This document shows, piece by piece, positions 1 to 8,139 of a stretch of DNA of 64,000 nucleotides. Position 1 is the stretch's first letter. Every line of letters starts with the position of its first letter. A program made the translations under genes and the position numbers. Origin of the DNA: Granulicella pectinivorans (GTDB lineage: Bacteria > Acidobacteriota > Terriglobia > Terriglobales > Acidobacteriaceae); contig NZ_FOZL01000001.1 in the NCBI RefSeq assembly GCF_900114625.1, positions 3,472,001 to 3,536,000 on the forward strand, read 5' to 3'. Under the pieces are notes generated by a model. The model ran no database searches. It was given only the letters and a program-made list of their open reading frames with translations, and was not told the origin of the DNA.

Positions 1-92
1 GACGCTCCCCTTTGGTCATGGTGCGAACCGACATCGGCGGTCGCCTGGTGGAAGGTATGCTCTGGCAGATCGCCGATGGAATGTTCGCCTAG
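1..92 (+). CDS. Antitoxin Xre/MbcA/ParS toxin-binding domain, C-terminal end only (partial)
   Basis: Reading from base 3, an open frame of 29 codons ends at TAG 90-92. The translation has the pattern of the C-terminal DUF2384/MbcA-ParS domain: a D-x-G-G-R-V core, then a helix ending in a G-M-F-A tail. In this family the domain binds and blocks the partner RES toxin. A RES-domain gene follows within about 40 bases, which is the usual antitoxin-toxin order and strongly supports the call. The 5' part lies outside the window, so the DNA-binding half cannot be seen. Confidence 0.72.
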   Translation, partial: RSPLVMVRTDIGGRLVEGMLWQIADGMFA

Positions 93-132
93 ATTTTCTG
101 GAGCCCCCCCTGTGCGTGAGCTGACGAAAGCG

Positions 133-585
133 ATGGATCTCTGGCGAATCAGCGTCCATCAAAATCTTAACGGAGAGGGCGGAATCTACTCCGACGGACG
201 CTGGAATACGATCGGTCAGCCAGTCGTGTATTTGGCGGAGTCGTCCGCAGGGGCTCTGCTAGAGATTCTGGTCCATTTACCTATCGAGCGAGATGAAATT
301 CCCGATCAGTACACCTTGTTGCGAGTCACCATGCCAGCAGGCCTCGCGATCTCCAACCTCGTGCCGGAAAGCCAAGGCTGGGAGACGCAGAAAATCCTCA
401 CAAGAGCGATCGGCGATACCTGGCTCGCATCAGCGGAGACTGCGTTGGCTCGTGTTCCTTCCGCAATCGTCCCGGAGTGCTGGAACTATCTTCTGAATCC
501 TCTCCACCCTGATGCCCGGAAGATGCAGATCGCAAACGCGTCCACAAGACTGTACGACATGAGATTGCTGCGAATCAGAGGCTAG
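133..585 (+). CDS. RES domain toxin of a RES-Xre toxin-antitoxin pair
   Basis: A 150-residue protein with the RES-family layout: an N-terminal L-W-R-I-S strand, G-E-G-G, then G-R-W-N, then V-V-Y-L-A-E-S-S and A-L-L-E-I-L-V-H. Members characterised so far have an ADP-ribosyltransferase-like fold and degrade NAD+, which halts growth when the antitoxin is lost. I chose ATG 133 because family proteins normally begin just before the L-W-R-I-S strand. GTG 112, which has a GGAG 8 bases upstream, and ATG 76, which overlaps the antitoxin, are alternatives. The gene ends 6 bases from the stop of the convergent DsbA-like gene. Confidence 0.85.
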   Translation: MDLWRISVHQNLNGEGGIYSDGRWNTIGQPVVYLAESSAGALLEILVHLPIERDEIPDQYTLLRVTMPAGLAISNLVPESQGWETQKILTRAIGDTWLASAETALARVPSAIVPECWNYLLNPLHPDARKMQIANASTRLYDMRLLRIRG

Positions 586-591
586 TGTCCA

Positions 592-1500
592 TCACTTCGC
601 CGCAGGAGCCACATACTTCGCCGGCGGCACCTGTCCAGCCGCCACCAGCGCCTCATCGATCACCCCAAACAAAAACTCCAGCGGCACCGCCCCTTCAATC
701 CTCAGCCCATTGATAAACAACGTAGGCGTAGACCCTACACCCAGCGCTGCACCCTTCGCCAGACTCTCCCTTTCGGCCTTCGGGTCCTGCGCCGCGATGC
801 AAGTCTCGAGCCTCTTCGGCTCCACCCCAAACACCCGCCCCACGCCCCGCGTCTCGTCGTCGATCTGCTTCTCCGCGACCTTCAACTGCCTCTCCGGCCC
901 CCCATACTCCGCCGCCCGAGCATGCATCGTGTCCACCGCAGCCCAGAACGCCGGAGCGCTCTCCGCCGCCACGCAATCCGTATCGATCGCCGCCCGCATC
1001 GCCCACGGATGCCCATCGCTCGGAAAGCTCCGGTAAACCACCCGCACCTGGTCCTTGTAACGATCGATCAGCGCCGGAAAGATCGAAGCATGCAGCCGCG
1101 CGCAAAATGGGCATTCCAGATCGTCATAGTTCACAATCTCCACCGGAGCACCCACCGGCCCACCCCGCGCCGGCCTGTCCCCCAGCGGAAACGCCACCTT
1201 CGGATCCGCGTGAATGTCATAGCTCGTAAACTGCGCCATCTTCGTGCCATCCTTCGACACCAGCAGCGCAATCGTCCCCGCTCCGCCATCCAGCGACGCG
1301 TATTTCACCTCAACCGCGTCGTACCCCGGAATCTCACTTGCCTTCCGCGTCCCAAACTGGATCGAAGTCCCCGGCGAGAACCGCACCTTCTCCCGGAGCA
1401 TCGACTCCATGCGATGCGCAAGCTCCGGAGTCACCTCCGCCCCCTGCGCACCGCATGCAGCCGTCAGGCCCAGCATCAACAAAACGAAACTACGAAGCAT
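592..1500 (-). CDS. Secreted DsbA-like thioredoxin-fold protein
   Basis: A 302-residue protein with an N-terminal signal peptide (hydrophobic run to about residue 20; A-A-C-G could also be read as a lipobox). A region of about 100 residues of unknown type is followed by a DsbA-type thioredoxin domain with the redox motif C-P-F-C at 130-133 and the cis-proline loop G-S-T-P-T-L-F-I-N-G near residue 260. Expected role: thiol-disulfide exchange in the periplasm. The start overlaps the 3' end of pepA by 11 bases, so the two are probably one transcript with smpB upstream. Whether it oxidises or isomerises disulfides cannot be told from sequence. Confidence 0.85.
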   Translation of the reverse strand: MLRSFVLLMLGLTAACGAQGAEVTPELAHRMESMLREKVRFSPGTSIQFGTRKASEIPGYDAVEVKYASLDGGAGTIALLVSKDGTKMAQFTSYDIHADPKVAFPLGDRPARGGPVGAPVEIVNYDDLECPFCARLHASIFPALIDRYKDQVRVVYRSFPSDGHPWAMRAAIDTDCVAAESAPAFWAAVDTMHARAAEYGGPERQLKVAEKQIDDETRGVGRVFGVEPKRLETCIAAQDPKAERESLAKGAALGVGSTPTLFINGLRIEGAVPLEFLFGVIDEALVAAGQVPPAKYVAPAAK

Positions 1501-3034
1501 ACCCCTTCACCCACTCCACCAGGGACCGTACCCCAATTCCGCTGGGCCCCTTCGCAATCCACGGCTGCACCTCATCCAGCCACGCGCATGCCGCAATATC
1601 AAGGTGAATCCACGGCGTATCTCCCACAAACTCCTTCAAAAACATCGCCGCTGTAATCGACCCGCCATAGCGCGTAATCCCTGTATTTTGAATGTCCGCG
1701 ATCGCACTCTTAATCTGATCCTTGTAGTCGTCGGTGCAGGGAAGCCGCCAGTACTTCTCGCCGCTCGCCTTAAGCCCCGCCATAAACAACTCGGTCGCAT
1801 CGTCCGAGTTCGAGAACAGCCCGACATTCAGCTTGCCCAGCGCCACCGCCACCGCGCCCGTCAGCGTAGCCGCATTGATCAGATGCGTGCACCCCAGCGT
1901 CTTCGCATAGTGCAGCCCATCGGCCAGCACCAGCCGCCCTTCGGCATCGGTATTCACAATCTCAATCGTCTTCCCCGACATTGCCGTCACCACATCGCCC
2001 GGCTTGAAGGCCTTTCCATCCGGCATATTCTCCGCCGAACAAATCACCGAAATCACCTTCACCTTCGGCTTCAGCCCGGCAATCGCCTTCATCGCGCCAA
2101 TCATCGCGCCCGCCCCGGCCATGTCGTACTTCATCTTCTCCATGCCATCCGCCGGCTTGATCGAGATGCCGCCCGTATCGAACGTGATGCCCTTGCCCAC
2201 CAGCCCAAGCACCGGAGCCCCATCCACATGTCCTGAAGCAGGCTCATACGTCATCACAATCAGCGCCGGAGGTTCCGGCGATCCCTGCGACACCGCCCAG
2301 AAAGCCCCCATCCCCAGCTCATGCAGCTTCTCCGTCGAAAAAACCTCGCACGTCAACCCGGACTCCGCGCACATCGCCGCGGCCCGCTTGCCCAGCTCCG
2401 TAGGAGTCAGCACATTGCCCGGCTCGTTCACCAGCCCGCGCGTAAAGTTCTGCGCCGCCGCAATCACCAGCCCATCGTCCAGACCCTTCTGAATCTCGGC
2501 CTTCGTCGTCTTCTCCACGTCCTTGGATACGATCGTGCAGCTCGCCACCGACTTGTCCTTTCGGTCGCTCTTGTACGTGTCCCAGTCCAGCTCCGCCAGC
2601 TCCGCGCCCTCGACCATCGCCCGCGTCGTCAGGTCGCACGGCAGAGCCTCCAGATGTTCATCTGAAAGCGCATGGTCCTCCGGAAACGCAATCGTAAGAT
2701 CGCGCAGACCACGCGGCTTGCAGAACCGCACCGCGGTCCCGGCACCCTTCCGGATCTGATGAATGGAGAGCTTGCCCACCTTGCCCAGTCCCACCACCAG
2801 CAGCCTCTCGGCCTTCACCCCAACCGGAGCGTGCAGAAGCAGCGTCTCGCACAGCCCTCCCTTGAACTCACCCGAGTTCAACACCGACGCCGCAGCCTCC
2901 GAGATCGCATCCGAAGTCGTCAAAAGCGCCAGCATCGGATCGGCGTCTTTCCCCACCGCCACATCCACCGCAAAAACAGCCAGCAGAGGAGTCTGCACAG
3001 CCGCCGCATCCTGAAAGAGAACTTTGGTATTCAT
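1490..3034 (-). CDS. pepA: Leucyl aminopeptidase (M17 family)
   Basis: A 514-residue cytosolic aminopeptidase that removes N-terminal residues from peptides using two metal ions. The M17 signature N-T-D-A-E-G-R-L is present near residue 357, and the metal- and substrate-binding segment G-K-G-I-T-F-D-T-G-G lies about 70 residues before it. The N-terminal non-catalytic domain and C-terminal catalytic domain both have normal length. I chose ATG 3034 because the protein then starts at the usual M-N-T-K-V-L-F; 32 further in-frame codons upstream look non-coding. It lies 101 bases after smpB and overlaps the DsbA-like gene by 11 bases, suggesting one operon. Confidence 0.95.
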   Translation of the reverse strand: MNTKVLFQDAAAVQTPLLAVFAVDVAVGKDADPMLALLTTSDAISEAAASVLNSGEFKGGLCETLLLHAPVGVKAERLLVVGLGKVGKLSIHQIRKGAGTAVRFCKPRGLRDLTIAFPEDHALSDEHLEALPCDLTTRAMVEGAELAELDWDTYKSDRKDKSVASCTIVSKDVEKTTKAEIQKGLDDGLVIAAAQNFTRGLVNEPGNVLTPTELGKRAAAMCAESGLTCEVFSTEKLHELGMGAFWAVSQGSPEPPALIVMTYEPASGHVDGAPVLGLVGKGITFDTGGISIKPADGMEKMKYDMAGAGAMIGAMKAIAGLKPKVKVISVICSAENMPDGKAFKPGDVVTAMSGKTIEIVNTDAEGRLVLADGLHYAKTLGCTHLINAATLTGAVAVALGKLNVGLFSNSDDATELFMAGLKASGEKYWRLPCTDDYKDQIKSAIADIQNTGITRYGGSITAAMFLKEFVGDTPWIHLDIAACAWLDEVQPWIAKGPSGIGVRSLVEWVKGYAS

Positions 3035-3135
3035 GACAACCATCGTAACCGAGAAGACACTGCCGGCCGAAGGAAGGCCCGCATAGACTTCTTCCATCAC
3101 GACCGGTACACAGCTTAGGTACGGCGGCAAGCCGT

Positions 3136-3675
3136 TTACTGTCTTTGGCTCCGCGCCACCGCAGCCTTGGCCTCGCTATCCGCCTCACGCTTCCGCTCGG
3201 TCGCGCGCTTGTCCCATTCCTGCTTACCCTTGGCCAGCGCGATCTCGCATTTCACCCGCCCGTTCCGGAAATAAAGTCGCACCGGGATGAGCGTAAATCC
3301 CTTCTGCTTCGTCATACCTTCGAGCTTGCGAACCTCCTGCTTATGCAACAAAAGCTTCCTCGTACGCAGGGAATCGTGGTTCATCGCATTGCCATGGGAG
3401 AACGGTCCAATGTGTGCATTCAGCAAAAAGCACTCGCCGTCCTTCAGCAGCCCATACGCGTCCTTCAGGTTGGCCTTGCCCTCCCGAATGGACTTCACCT
3501 CAGTCCCGCGCAGCGAGATTCCCGCCTCGAACTTGTCGGTCAGAAAGTAGTTGAAACTGGCCGAACGGTTGAACGCGGCATCCCGCTTACCCGCCGCCAC
3601 CGGGTCGCGGTCCTTCTCCTTCACCACAGCCTTGGGCTGGTGGGCTACGGTCGGATTGGAAAGAGAACGTGGCAT
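3136..3675 (-). CDS. smpB: SsrA-binding protein SmpB
   Basis: A 179-residue partner of tmRNA for rescue of stalled ribosomes. The core motifs are present: N-Y-F-L-T-D-K-F-E-A-G-I, L-R-G-T-E-V-K-S-I-R-E-G-K-A-N-L and H-I-G-P-F-S-H-G-N, followed by R-K-L-L-L-H and the basic C-terminal tail that enters the ribosomal A site. An N-terminal extension of about 35 residues precedes the core, longer than in E. coli (160 residues). It is the first gene of a probable smpB-pepA-dsbA-like operon. No tmRNA gene is visible here. Confidence 0.96.
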   Translation of the reverse strand: MPRSLSNPTVAHQPKAVVKEKDRDPVAAGKRDAAFNRSASFNYFLTDKFEAGISLRGTEVKSIREGKANLKDAYGLLKDGECFLLNAHIGPFSHGNAMNHDSLRTRKLLLHKQEVRKLEGMTKQKGFTLIPVRLYFRNGRVKCEIALAKGKQEWDKRATERKREADSEAKAAVARSQRQ

Positions 3676-3986
3676 AACGATTCATTCCTGTTGTCTTGCT
3701 CTACGGCACGGCCTCAGCCACGCCGAGGGACTCTTTTCTACCTCGGCACCCGGCATCGGCACCAAATTGGGAATCCGCACACCAACTGTGACCCCAAACG
3801 TCCATCTTAACACGCGAGACCAGCCAAACCATGCACTTGAGTCAAGAGGCGCCGCTCACCCGAATGCTATACTCACCCGAGCCGGAGACCCCGCCTAAAA
3901 CACCAAATCATCGGGCAGGGAACGACAGTTCCGGGCAAAAAAACGCAACGCAGGGTGCAGCTCAAAAGGAAGCAAACAAACAAAGC
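3676..3986 (+). promoter_or_regulatory. Divergent intergenic region smpB/secretin with an extended -10 promoter
   Basis: These 311 bases hold no convincing gene. TGCTATACT at 3865-3873 fits an extended -10 element (TGN before TATACT). It would start transcription near 3880 and give the secretin an mRNA leader of about 105 bases. No good -35 box is visible. The in-frame codons from 3831 to 3986 would cover this promoter, which argues for the later secretin start at 3987. Confidence 0.35.
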
Positions 3987-6407
3987 ATGGGTCGCCGAGT
4001 CCTTCTCTCCACATCATTCCGCCGCACCGTACTCCTCGCCCTTCTGCCGGTCCTGCTCGCCCTGACCGTCTCGCATGCGAACGCACAGTCCGCCAGCGCC
4101 TGGAACAAGCGCGCCGAAACCGCGGAGGCCCACGAAGATTGGGATGCCGCCTACGAAGGCTACCGCCAGGCCCACCTCAAGGCCCCCAAGGACATCCGTT
4201 ACAAGACCCGCTCCGAGCGACTGCGCTTCCTCGCCGCCGCCTCCCACGTCGATCGCGGCCGCGTTCTCAAGCAGTCCGGCGATATCCAGGCCTCGCTCGC
4301 CGAGTTTCAGCGCGCCCTCACCATCGATCCGGGCAACACCACCGCGCAGCAGGAGATCAACATCATCCTGCACCCCAACAATCTTCCCCCGCCGCCCAAC
4401 GCTCCCCCCGTACCCGGTGCCAACTCCCTCGAGCAGACCCCCTACCAGGCCGAGACCCTCCGCGCCATCGATAATCTGGACGCTCCCCTCAAGCTCCAGC
4501 CCGTCTCCAACGACCCCATCACCATCAAAGCAGTCGAAGACACCAAATTCATCTACCAGGCCATCGGCAAAGCCGCCGGACTCAACGTCCTCTTCGATCC
4601 CGACTACCAGTCCAAGCGCATCCCCGTCGACCTCCAGAGCGTCTCGCTCGCCGACGCGCTCCGCATCGTAGGCACCATCGCCGGAACCTTCTACAAGCCA
4701 GTCACCTCAAACACCATCTTCGTCGCACAGAACAACATCCAGAAGCACCGCGACCTCGATGAGCAGGCCGTCCAGACCTTCTACCTCACCAACATCGGAC
4801 AGGCCAACGACCTCAACGAGATCCTGACCACCGTGCGCAACATGCTCACGCAGAACATCAAGATCTACTCAGTGGCCTCGCAGAACGCCATCATCCTCCG
4901 CGCCACGCCCGACCAGCTTCTCATCGCCCAGAAGATCATCAACGATCTCGACCGCGCCCGTCCCGAAGTCGTCGTCGACGTCGCCATCCTCGAGGTCAAC
5001 CGCGACAAGACCCGCAACCTCGGCATCTCCCTCCCGCAGTCCATTAGCATCACCCCCCAGGCCTCGACGTCGTCCAGCTCCAGTTCGAGCTCCAGCTCAA
5101 GTTCCAGTTCCAGCACCACCTCGAACTTCACCCTCAACACCCTGGCCAACATCAACGCGAACAACTTCGCCGTCTCCATCGGCGCCGGCACCCTCAACGC
5201 CCTCCTCTCCGACGCCGACACGCGCATCCTCCAGAACCCACGCGTCCGCGCCACCGACGGCCAGGTTGCCACCCTTAAGATCGGTTCGCGTATCCCCATC
5301 GCGACCGGCAGCTACTCCTCCGGCGTCTCCACCGGAACCGTCTCGCTCGGCGTCCAGACCCAGTTCACCTACCTCGACATCGGCGTCAACATCGCCATGA
5401 CCCCCACGGTTCACTACGACCGTGAGATCACTCTGAAGCTCAAGATCGAGGTCTCCTCCCACACCTCCGACGTCACCATCTCCAACGTGACTGAGCCCAT
5501 CATCTCCCAGCGCTCCATCGAGCAGGTCATCCAGCTCAAGGAGGGTGAGCCCTCCATCCTCGCCGGCATCCTCACCAAGCAGGACAACGCCACCGTCTCC
5601 GGCACCCCCGGTCTCGCCGAGATTCCGATCCTCAAGTACATCTTCGGCTCCAAGAACACTGAAAAGCAGCAGGACGAGGTCGTCTTCCTCCTCATCCCGC
5701 ACATCGTCCGCGAGTCCGTCCTCACCCGCCTCAACACCGCCGCCATCGACACCGGCACCGATCAGAGCTACGAGCTCCGTCAGAAACCTGTCTCCATCGA
5801 AACCCCCGGTCAGGCCGGAGCCGACGCCGCCTACAACCTCCTCTCGCAGCGCAAGCCATCCACCAGCGACCCCACCACCGCCGCGCAGGCCGCCTCCACC
5901 ATGGCCCGCCAGTTGGCTGAGGCCGCAGCTCCGCGAACCCCGCCTGCTCCCGGAACCTCTCCCGCCGCGGAGGCCGCAACCGCCGCCGTCTCCGGTCCCG
6001 TGACCTTTGCCGTCGTGCCCAGCGCAGCCCAGCAGACCGTAGGCAACACCTTCCAGGTCAACATCACCGCGACCAACGCGCACGACCTCTACGCCGCACC
6101 GCTCCAGCTCCAGTTCGACCCCAGGATCCTCCAGCTCGTCAACGTGGACTCCGGCGAACTCCTCGCCCGCGGCGGTCAGGCCGTCGCCATCGTCCACCGC
6201 GACGAAGGCAACGGTCTCGTCACGGTCTCTACCTCGCGTCCCCCCAACAGCAAGGGAGTCGACGGTCAGGGTGGCCTCTGCGTCCTTACCTTCAAGGCCA
6301 TCGCCATCGGCGACAGCAACCTCGCCCTCGTCAAGGTAGGGGCTCGCAACAGCTCCCAGGCAAGCCTGCCCGCCATCGGAAGTCAGGCCGTGGTGCATGT
6401 GAAGTGA
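3987..6407 (+). CDS. Type II/IV-type secretin with N-terminal repeats and C-terminal cohesin-like domain
   Basis: An 806-residue outer-membrane channel protein of the GspD/PilQ family. In order: a signal peptide (about 1-33); TPR-like repeats (about 40-135); an STN/N0-like domain (about 174-250); a NolW/N1-like domain (about 261-338); a run of 15 serines at 362-376; the secretin beta-domain (about 377-580) with the signature G-T-P-G-L-A-E-I-P-I-L near 540; a Pro/Ala linker; and a cohesin-like beta-sandwich (about 671-805). TPR plus cohesin on one secretin suggests the outlet binds partner proteins on both faces. Three pseudopilin genes follow with overlaps. No GspE/GspF ATPase or platform gene is nearby. 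The start is ATG 3987 because a signal peptide follows at once. Confidence 0.88.
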   Translation: MGRRVLLSTSFRRTVLLALLPVLLALTVSHANAQSASAWNKRAETAEAHEDWDAAYEGYRQAHLKAPKDIRYKTRSERLRFLAAASHVDRGRVLKQSGDIQASLAEFQRALTIDPGNTTAQQEINIILHPNNLPPPPNAPPVPGANSLEQTPYQAETLRAIDNLDAPLKLQPVSNDPITIKAVEDTKFIYQAIGKAAGLNVLFDPDYQSKRIPVDLQSVSLADALRIVGTIAGTFYKPVTSNTIFVAQNNIQKHRDLDEQAVQTFYLTNIGQANDLNEILTTVRNMLTQNIKIYSVASQNAIILRATPDQLLIAQKIINDLDRARPEVVVDVAILEVNRDKTRNLGISLPQSISITPQASTSSSSSSSSSSSSSSSTTSNFTLNTLANINANNFAVSIGAGTLNALLSDADTRILQNPRVRATDGQVATLKIGSRIPIATGSYSSGVSTGTVSLGVQTQFTYLDIGVNIAMTPTVHYDREITLKLKIEVSSHTSDVTISNVTEPIISQRSIEQVIQLKEGEPSILAGILTKQDNATVSGTPGLAEIPILKYIFGSKNTEKQQDEVVFLLIPHIVRESVLTRLNTAAIDTGTDQSYELRQKPVSIETPGQAGADAAYNLLSQRKPSTSDPTTAAQAASTMARQLAEAAAPRTPPAPGTSPAAEAATAAVSGPVTFAVVPSAAQQTVGNTFQVNITATNAHDLYAAPLQLQFDPRILQLVNVDSGELLARGGQAVAIVHRDEGNGLVTVSTSRPPNSKGVDGQGGLCVLTFKAIAIGDSNLALVKVGARNSSQASLPAIGSQAVVHVK

Positions 6408-7099
6408 GGAAGCAGGGCAGAGGGCCCAGCGCCCAGCGCTCCGCAGGCCAGGGCTCTGCACCGAAGCCTTACCAGTCGAATCGCGGGGGGCTTTTGTCTC
6501 GGCTTCTTGGTACCCCGGGGCTTCAGCCTTGGGTCTCACAGGGACCTGAAGAGTCCAGCTTGAGCCCCTGGGGTACGCCCTCCTCTCCTCGCGATACGCG
6601 TATCCGGGTATTTCGTCAGCCACCGGACATCTCGCTTCACCCTGACTCCGGCCTCACCCTCGTTGAACTCATCGTCGTCGCCGCCATCATCGCCATCCTC
6701 GCCGGCACCGCCGCGCCCATCGCGAAGTACCGCATCAAGACCGCGCAGGAGACCGAGCTTCGCACCGATCTCCAGACCATGCGCGATGCCATCGATCAGT
6801 ACAAGCACGCCGCGGAGCTCGGAGCCTTCACCACCAAGCTCAACTCCTTCAACTACCCGCCCGACCTCCAGACCCTCGTCGACGGCGTGGACTGCACCTC
6901 CGGCACCGGCGGAAAAACCGAGCACGTCCAGTTCCTCCGTAAGATCCCCAAAGACCCCATGACCGGTCAGGCCGACTGGACCGTTCGCTCCATGGAAGAC
7001 GATCCCGGCTCCGACTCCGGCGGCGGGGAAAGCGTCTTCGACGTCCACTCCAAGAGCGACAAAACCTCGATAGCCGGCACAAAGTACAACACATGGTAA
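6404..7099 (+). CDS. Pseudopilin 1 (GspG-like), unusually long leader
   Basis: The mature part is a type II secretion/type IV pilin-like subunit. The prepilin peptidase site is S-G then L-T-L-V-E (Gly at 6650-6652, Glu at +5), followed by a 20-residue hydrophobic helix and a GspG-like globular domain with P-P-D-L-Q-T-L-V-D-G and D-P-M-T-G-Q-A-D-W. The only standard start upstream with overlap coupling is GTG 6404, inside the secretin stop, which gives an 83-residue leader; normal leaders are under about 35. TTG 6560 would give 31 residues. The leader region contains a palindromic repeat (6509-6577). The gene ends in Y-N-T-W, and its last Trp codon overlaps the next start. The mature protein is secure; the start is not. 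Confidence 0.78.
   Translation: MRKQGRGPSAQRSAGQGSAPKPYQSNRGGLLSRLLGTPGLQPWVSQGPEESSLSPWGTPSSPRDTRIRVFRQPPDISLHPDSGLTLVELIVVAAIIAILAGTAAPIAKYRIKTAQETELRTDLQTMRDAIDQYKHAAELGAFTTKLNSFNYPPDLQTLVDGVDCTSGTGGKTEHVQFLRKIPKDPMTGQADWTVRSMEDDPGSDSGGGESVFDVHSKSDKTSIAGTKYNTW
6509..6577. repeat. Interspersed palindromic repeat inside the pseudopilin 1 leader region
   Basis: The left arm (6510-6527, GTACCCCGGGGCTTCAGC) pairs imperfectly with the right arm (6558-6576), giving a hairpin of roughly 18 pairs. Bases 6509-6533 match, in reverse complement, 22 of 25 bases at 23421-23445 between tolR and the TolA-like gene. This marks a dispersed family, not a local terminator. The copy separates the secretin stop from the pseudopilin coding region yet leaves an open frame. 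Confidence 0.6.
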
Positions 7100-7626
7100 G
7101 CCCATCCAAATCCCGAGGCCCAAAACGCATGGCGAACCGCCATCAGCCAAGAGCCCTGAACCATAAACAAGCAGCACCCCTGATCCCCGAATCCGGCGTC
7201 ACCCTCATCGAACTCATCATCGTCATCACCATCCTCGGCGTCCTCGCCTCCGCCGCCATCCCGGTCGCCCGCTTCCAGATCAAGCGCAACAAGGAGAAAG
7301 TCCTTCGTCGCGACCTCTGGGAGATGCGAGCCGCCATCGACGCCTACAAAGACGCCGCTGACAAGAACGCCTTCCAGGTCAAGGTCGACTCTCAGGGCTA
7401 CCCGCCCGACTTGCAAACCCTCGTCGACGGTGTCACCGCCGGCACGACAAAGGTCCGTTTCCTTCGTCAAATCCCCATCGACCCCATGACCGGTCAGGCC
7501 GACTGGGGCGTCGTCGCCAATCAGGACGACCCCGACTCAGACTCCGGCTCCAGTTCGAACGTCTTCGACGTACACTCCAAGAGCGACCAAACCGCAATCG
7601 ACGGAACGAAATACAAGACATGGTAG
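7093..7626 (+). CDS. Pseudopilin 2 (GspG-like)
   Basis: A 177-residue prepilin-like protein. The leader ends E-S-G, then V-T-L-I-E and a hydrophobic helix with I-I-V-I-T-I-L-G-V-L-A-S. The globular part closely resembles pseudopilin 1: Y-P-P-D-L-Q-T-L-V-D-G, F-L-R-Q-I-P-I-D-P-M-T-G-Q-A-D-W, then V-F-D-V-H-S-K-S-D and the C-terminus Y-K-T-W. The start ATG 7093 overlaps the previous gene by 7 bases (ATGGTAA); ATG 7129 would give a 23-residue leader. Such subunits are cleaved by a PilD-type peptidase and assemble into a short periplasmic pseudopilus. Confidence 0.87.
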   Translation: MVSPSKSRGPKRMANRHQPRALNHKQAAPLIPESGVTLIELIIVITILGVLASAAIPVARFQIKRNKEKVLRRDLWEMRAAIDAYKDAADKNAFQVKVDSQGYPPDLQTLVDGVTAGTTKVRFLRQIPIDPMTGQADWGVVANQDDPDSDSGSSSNVFDVHSKSDQTAIDGTKYKTW

Positions 7627-8036
7627 AGAAAAATAAACCAAATCGATGCGCGCCCGACTCAGGATTCACCCTCCTCGAGCTCCTCATCGTCATGACGATC
7701 ATCTCCCTCCTCGCCGCGATCGCCGTCCCCGCCTACGTCGCCAACGTCCGCGCCGCACGCGAGGCCGTCCTCAAGGAGGATCTCCACACTCTCCGCGTCT
7801 CCATCGACTCCTACACCGTCGACAAGCAGAAGGGCCCCACCACCCTGGATGACGTCGTCACCGCCGGCTACATCCGCTCCATGCCCAAGGACCCCATCAC
7901 GCAACGCACCGACTCCTGGGTCACCGCCCAGTGCGACGCCGTCTCCTCCGTCGATCAGACCGACCCCGGCATCTGCGACGTACACAGCGGAGCCCAGCAG
8001 CCCTCCTCCGACGGCAGCCCTTACAACACCTGGTAA
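7620..8036 (+). CDS. Pseudopilin 3 (GspG/GspH-like)
   Basis: A 138-residue prepilin-like protein with a 15-residue leader ending D-S-G, then F-T-L-L-E and a hydrophobic helix. The globular domain is smaller than in the two upstream copies but keeps M-P-K-D-P-I-T, a C-D-V-H-S segment and the C-terminal Y-N-T-W. It overlaps pseudopilin 2 by 7 bases with the same arrangement (ATGGTAG), so the three genes are probably translated in a coupled way. The shared tail motifs suggest repeated duplication within the locus. Confidence 0.86.
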   Translation: MVEKNKPNRCAPDSGFTLLELLIVMTIISLLAAIAVPAYVANVRAAREAVLKEDLHTLRVSIDSYTVDKQKGPTTLDDVVTAGYIRSMPKDPITQRTDSWVTAQCDAVSSVDQTDPGICDVHSGAQQPSSDGSPYNTW

Positions 8037-8139
8037 CCCGCGTGCAGCCCTAGGCCCTGGCGTGTGCGACTTTTGCTAAAAAGCAGCGTCCAAGATAACG
8101 TGGAGTTGCGTCCGTCGCCCGCTCCACAGGAGAACCCTC

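Noticed and set aside
5070..5114. Serine tract as a slippage-prone microsatellite or phase-variation site
   Set aside because: The 15 Ser codons are mixed (TCG, TCC, AGC, AGT, TCA), so there is no simple DNA repeat to slip.
6509..6577. Reading the palindrome after the secretin as a plain terminator
   Set aside because: It has no U-run, lies within an open frame leading to the next pilin gene, and recurs at 23.4 kb, so it fits a dispersed repeat better.
5097..6623. Minus-strand open frame of 508 codons across the secretin
   Set aside because: Antisense, Gly/Asp-rich, and would run over the palindromic repeat.
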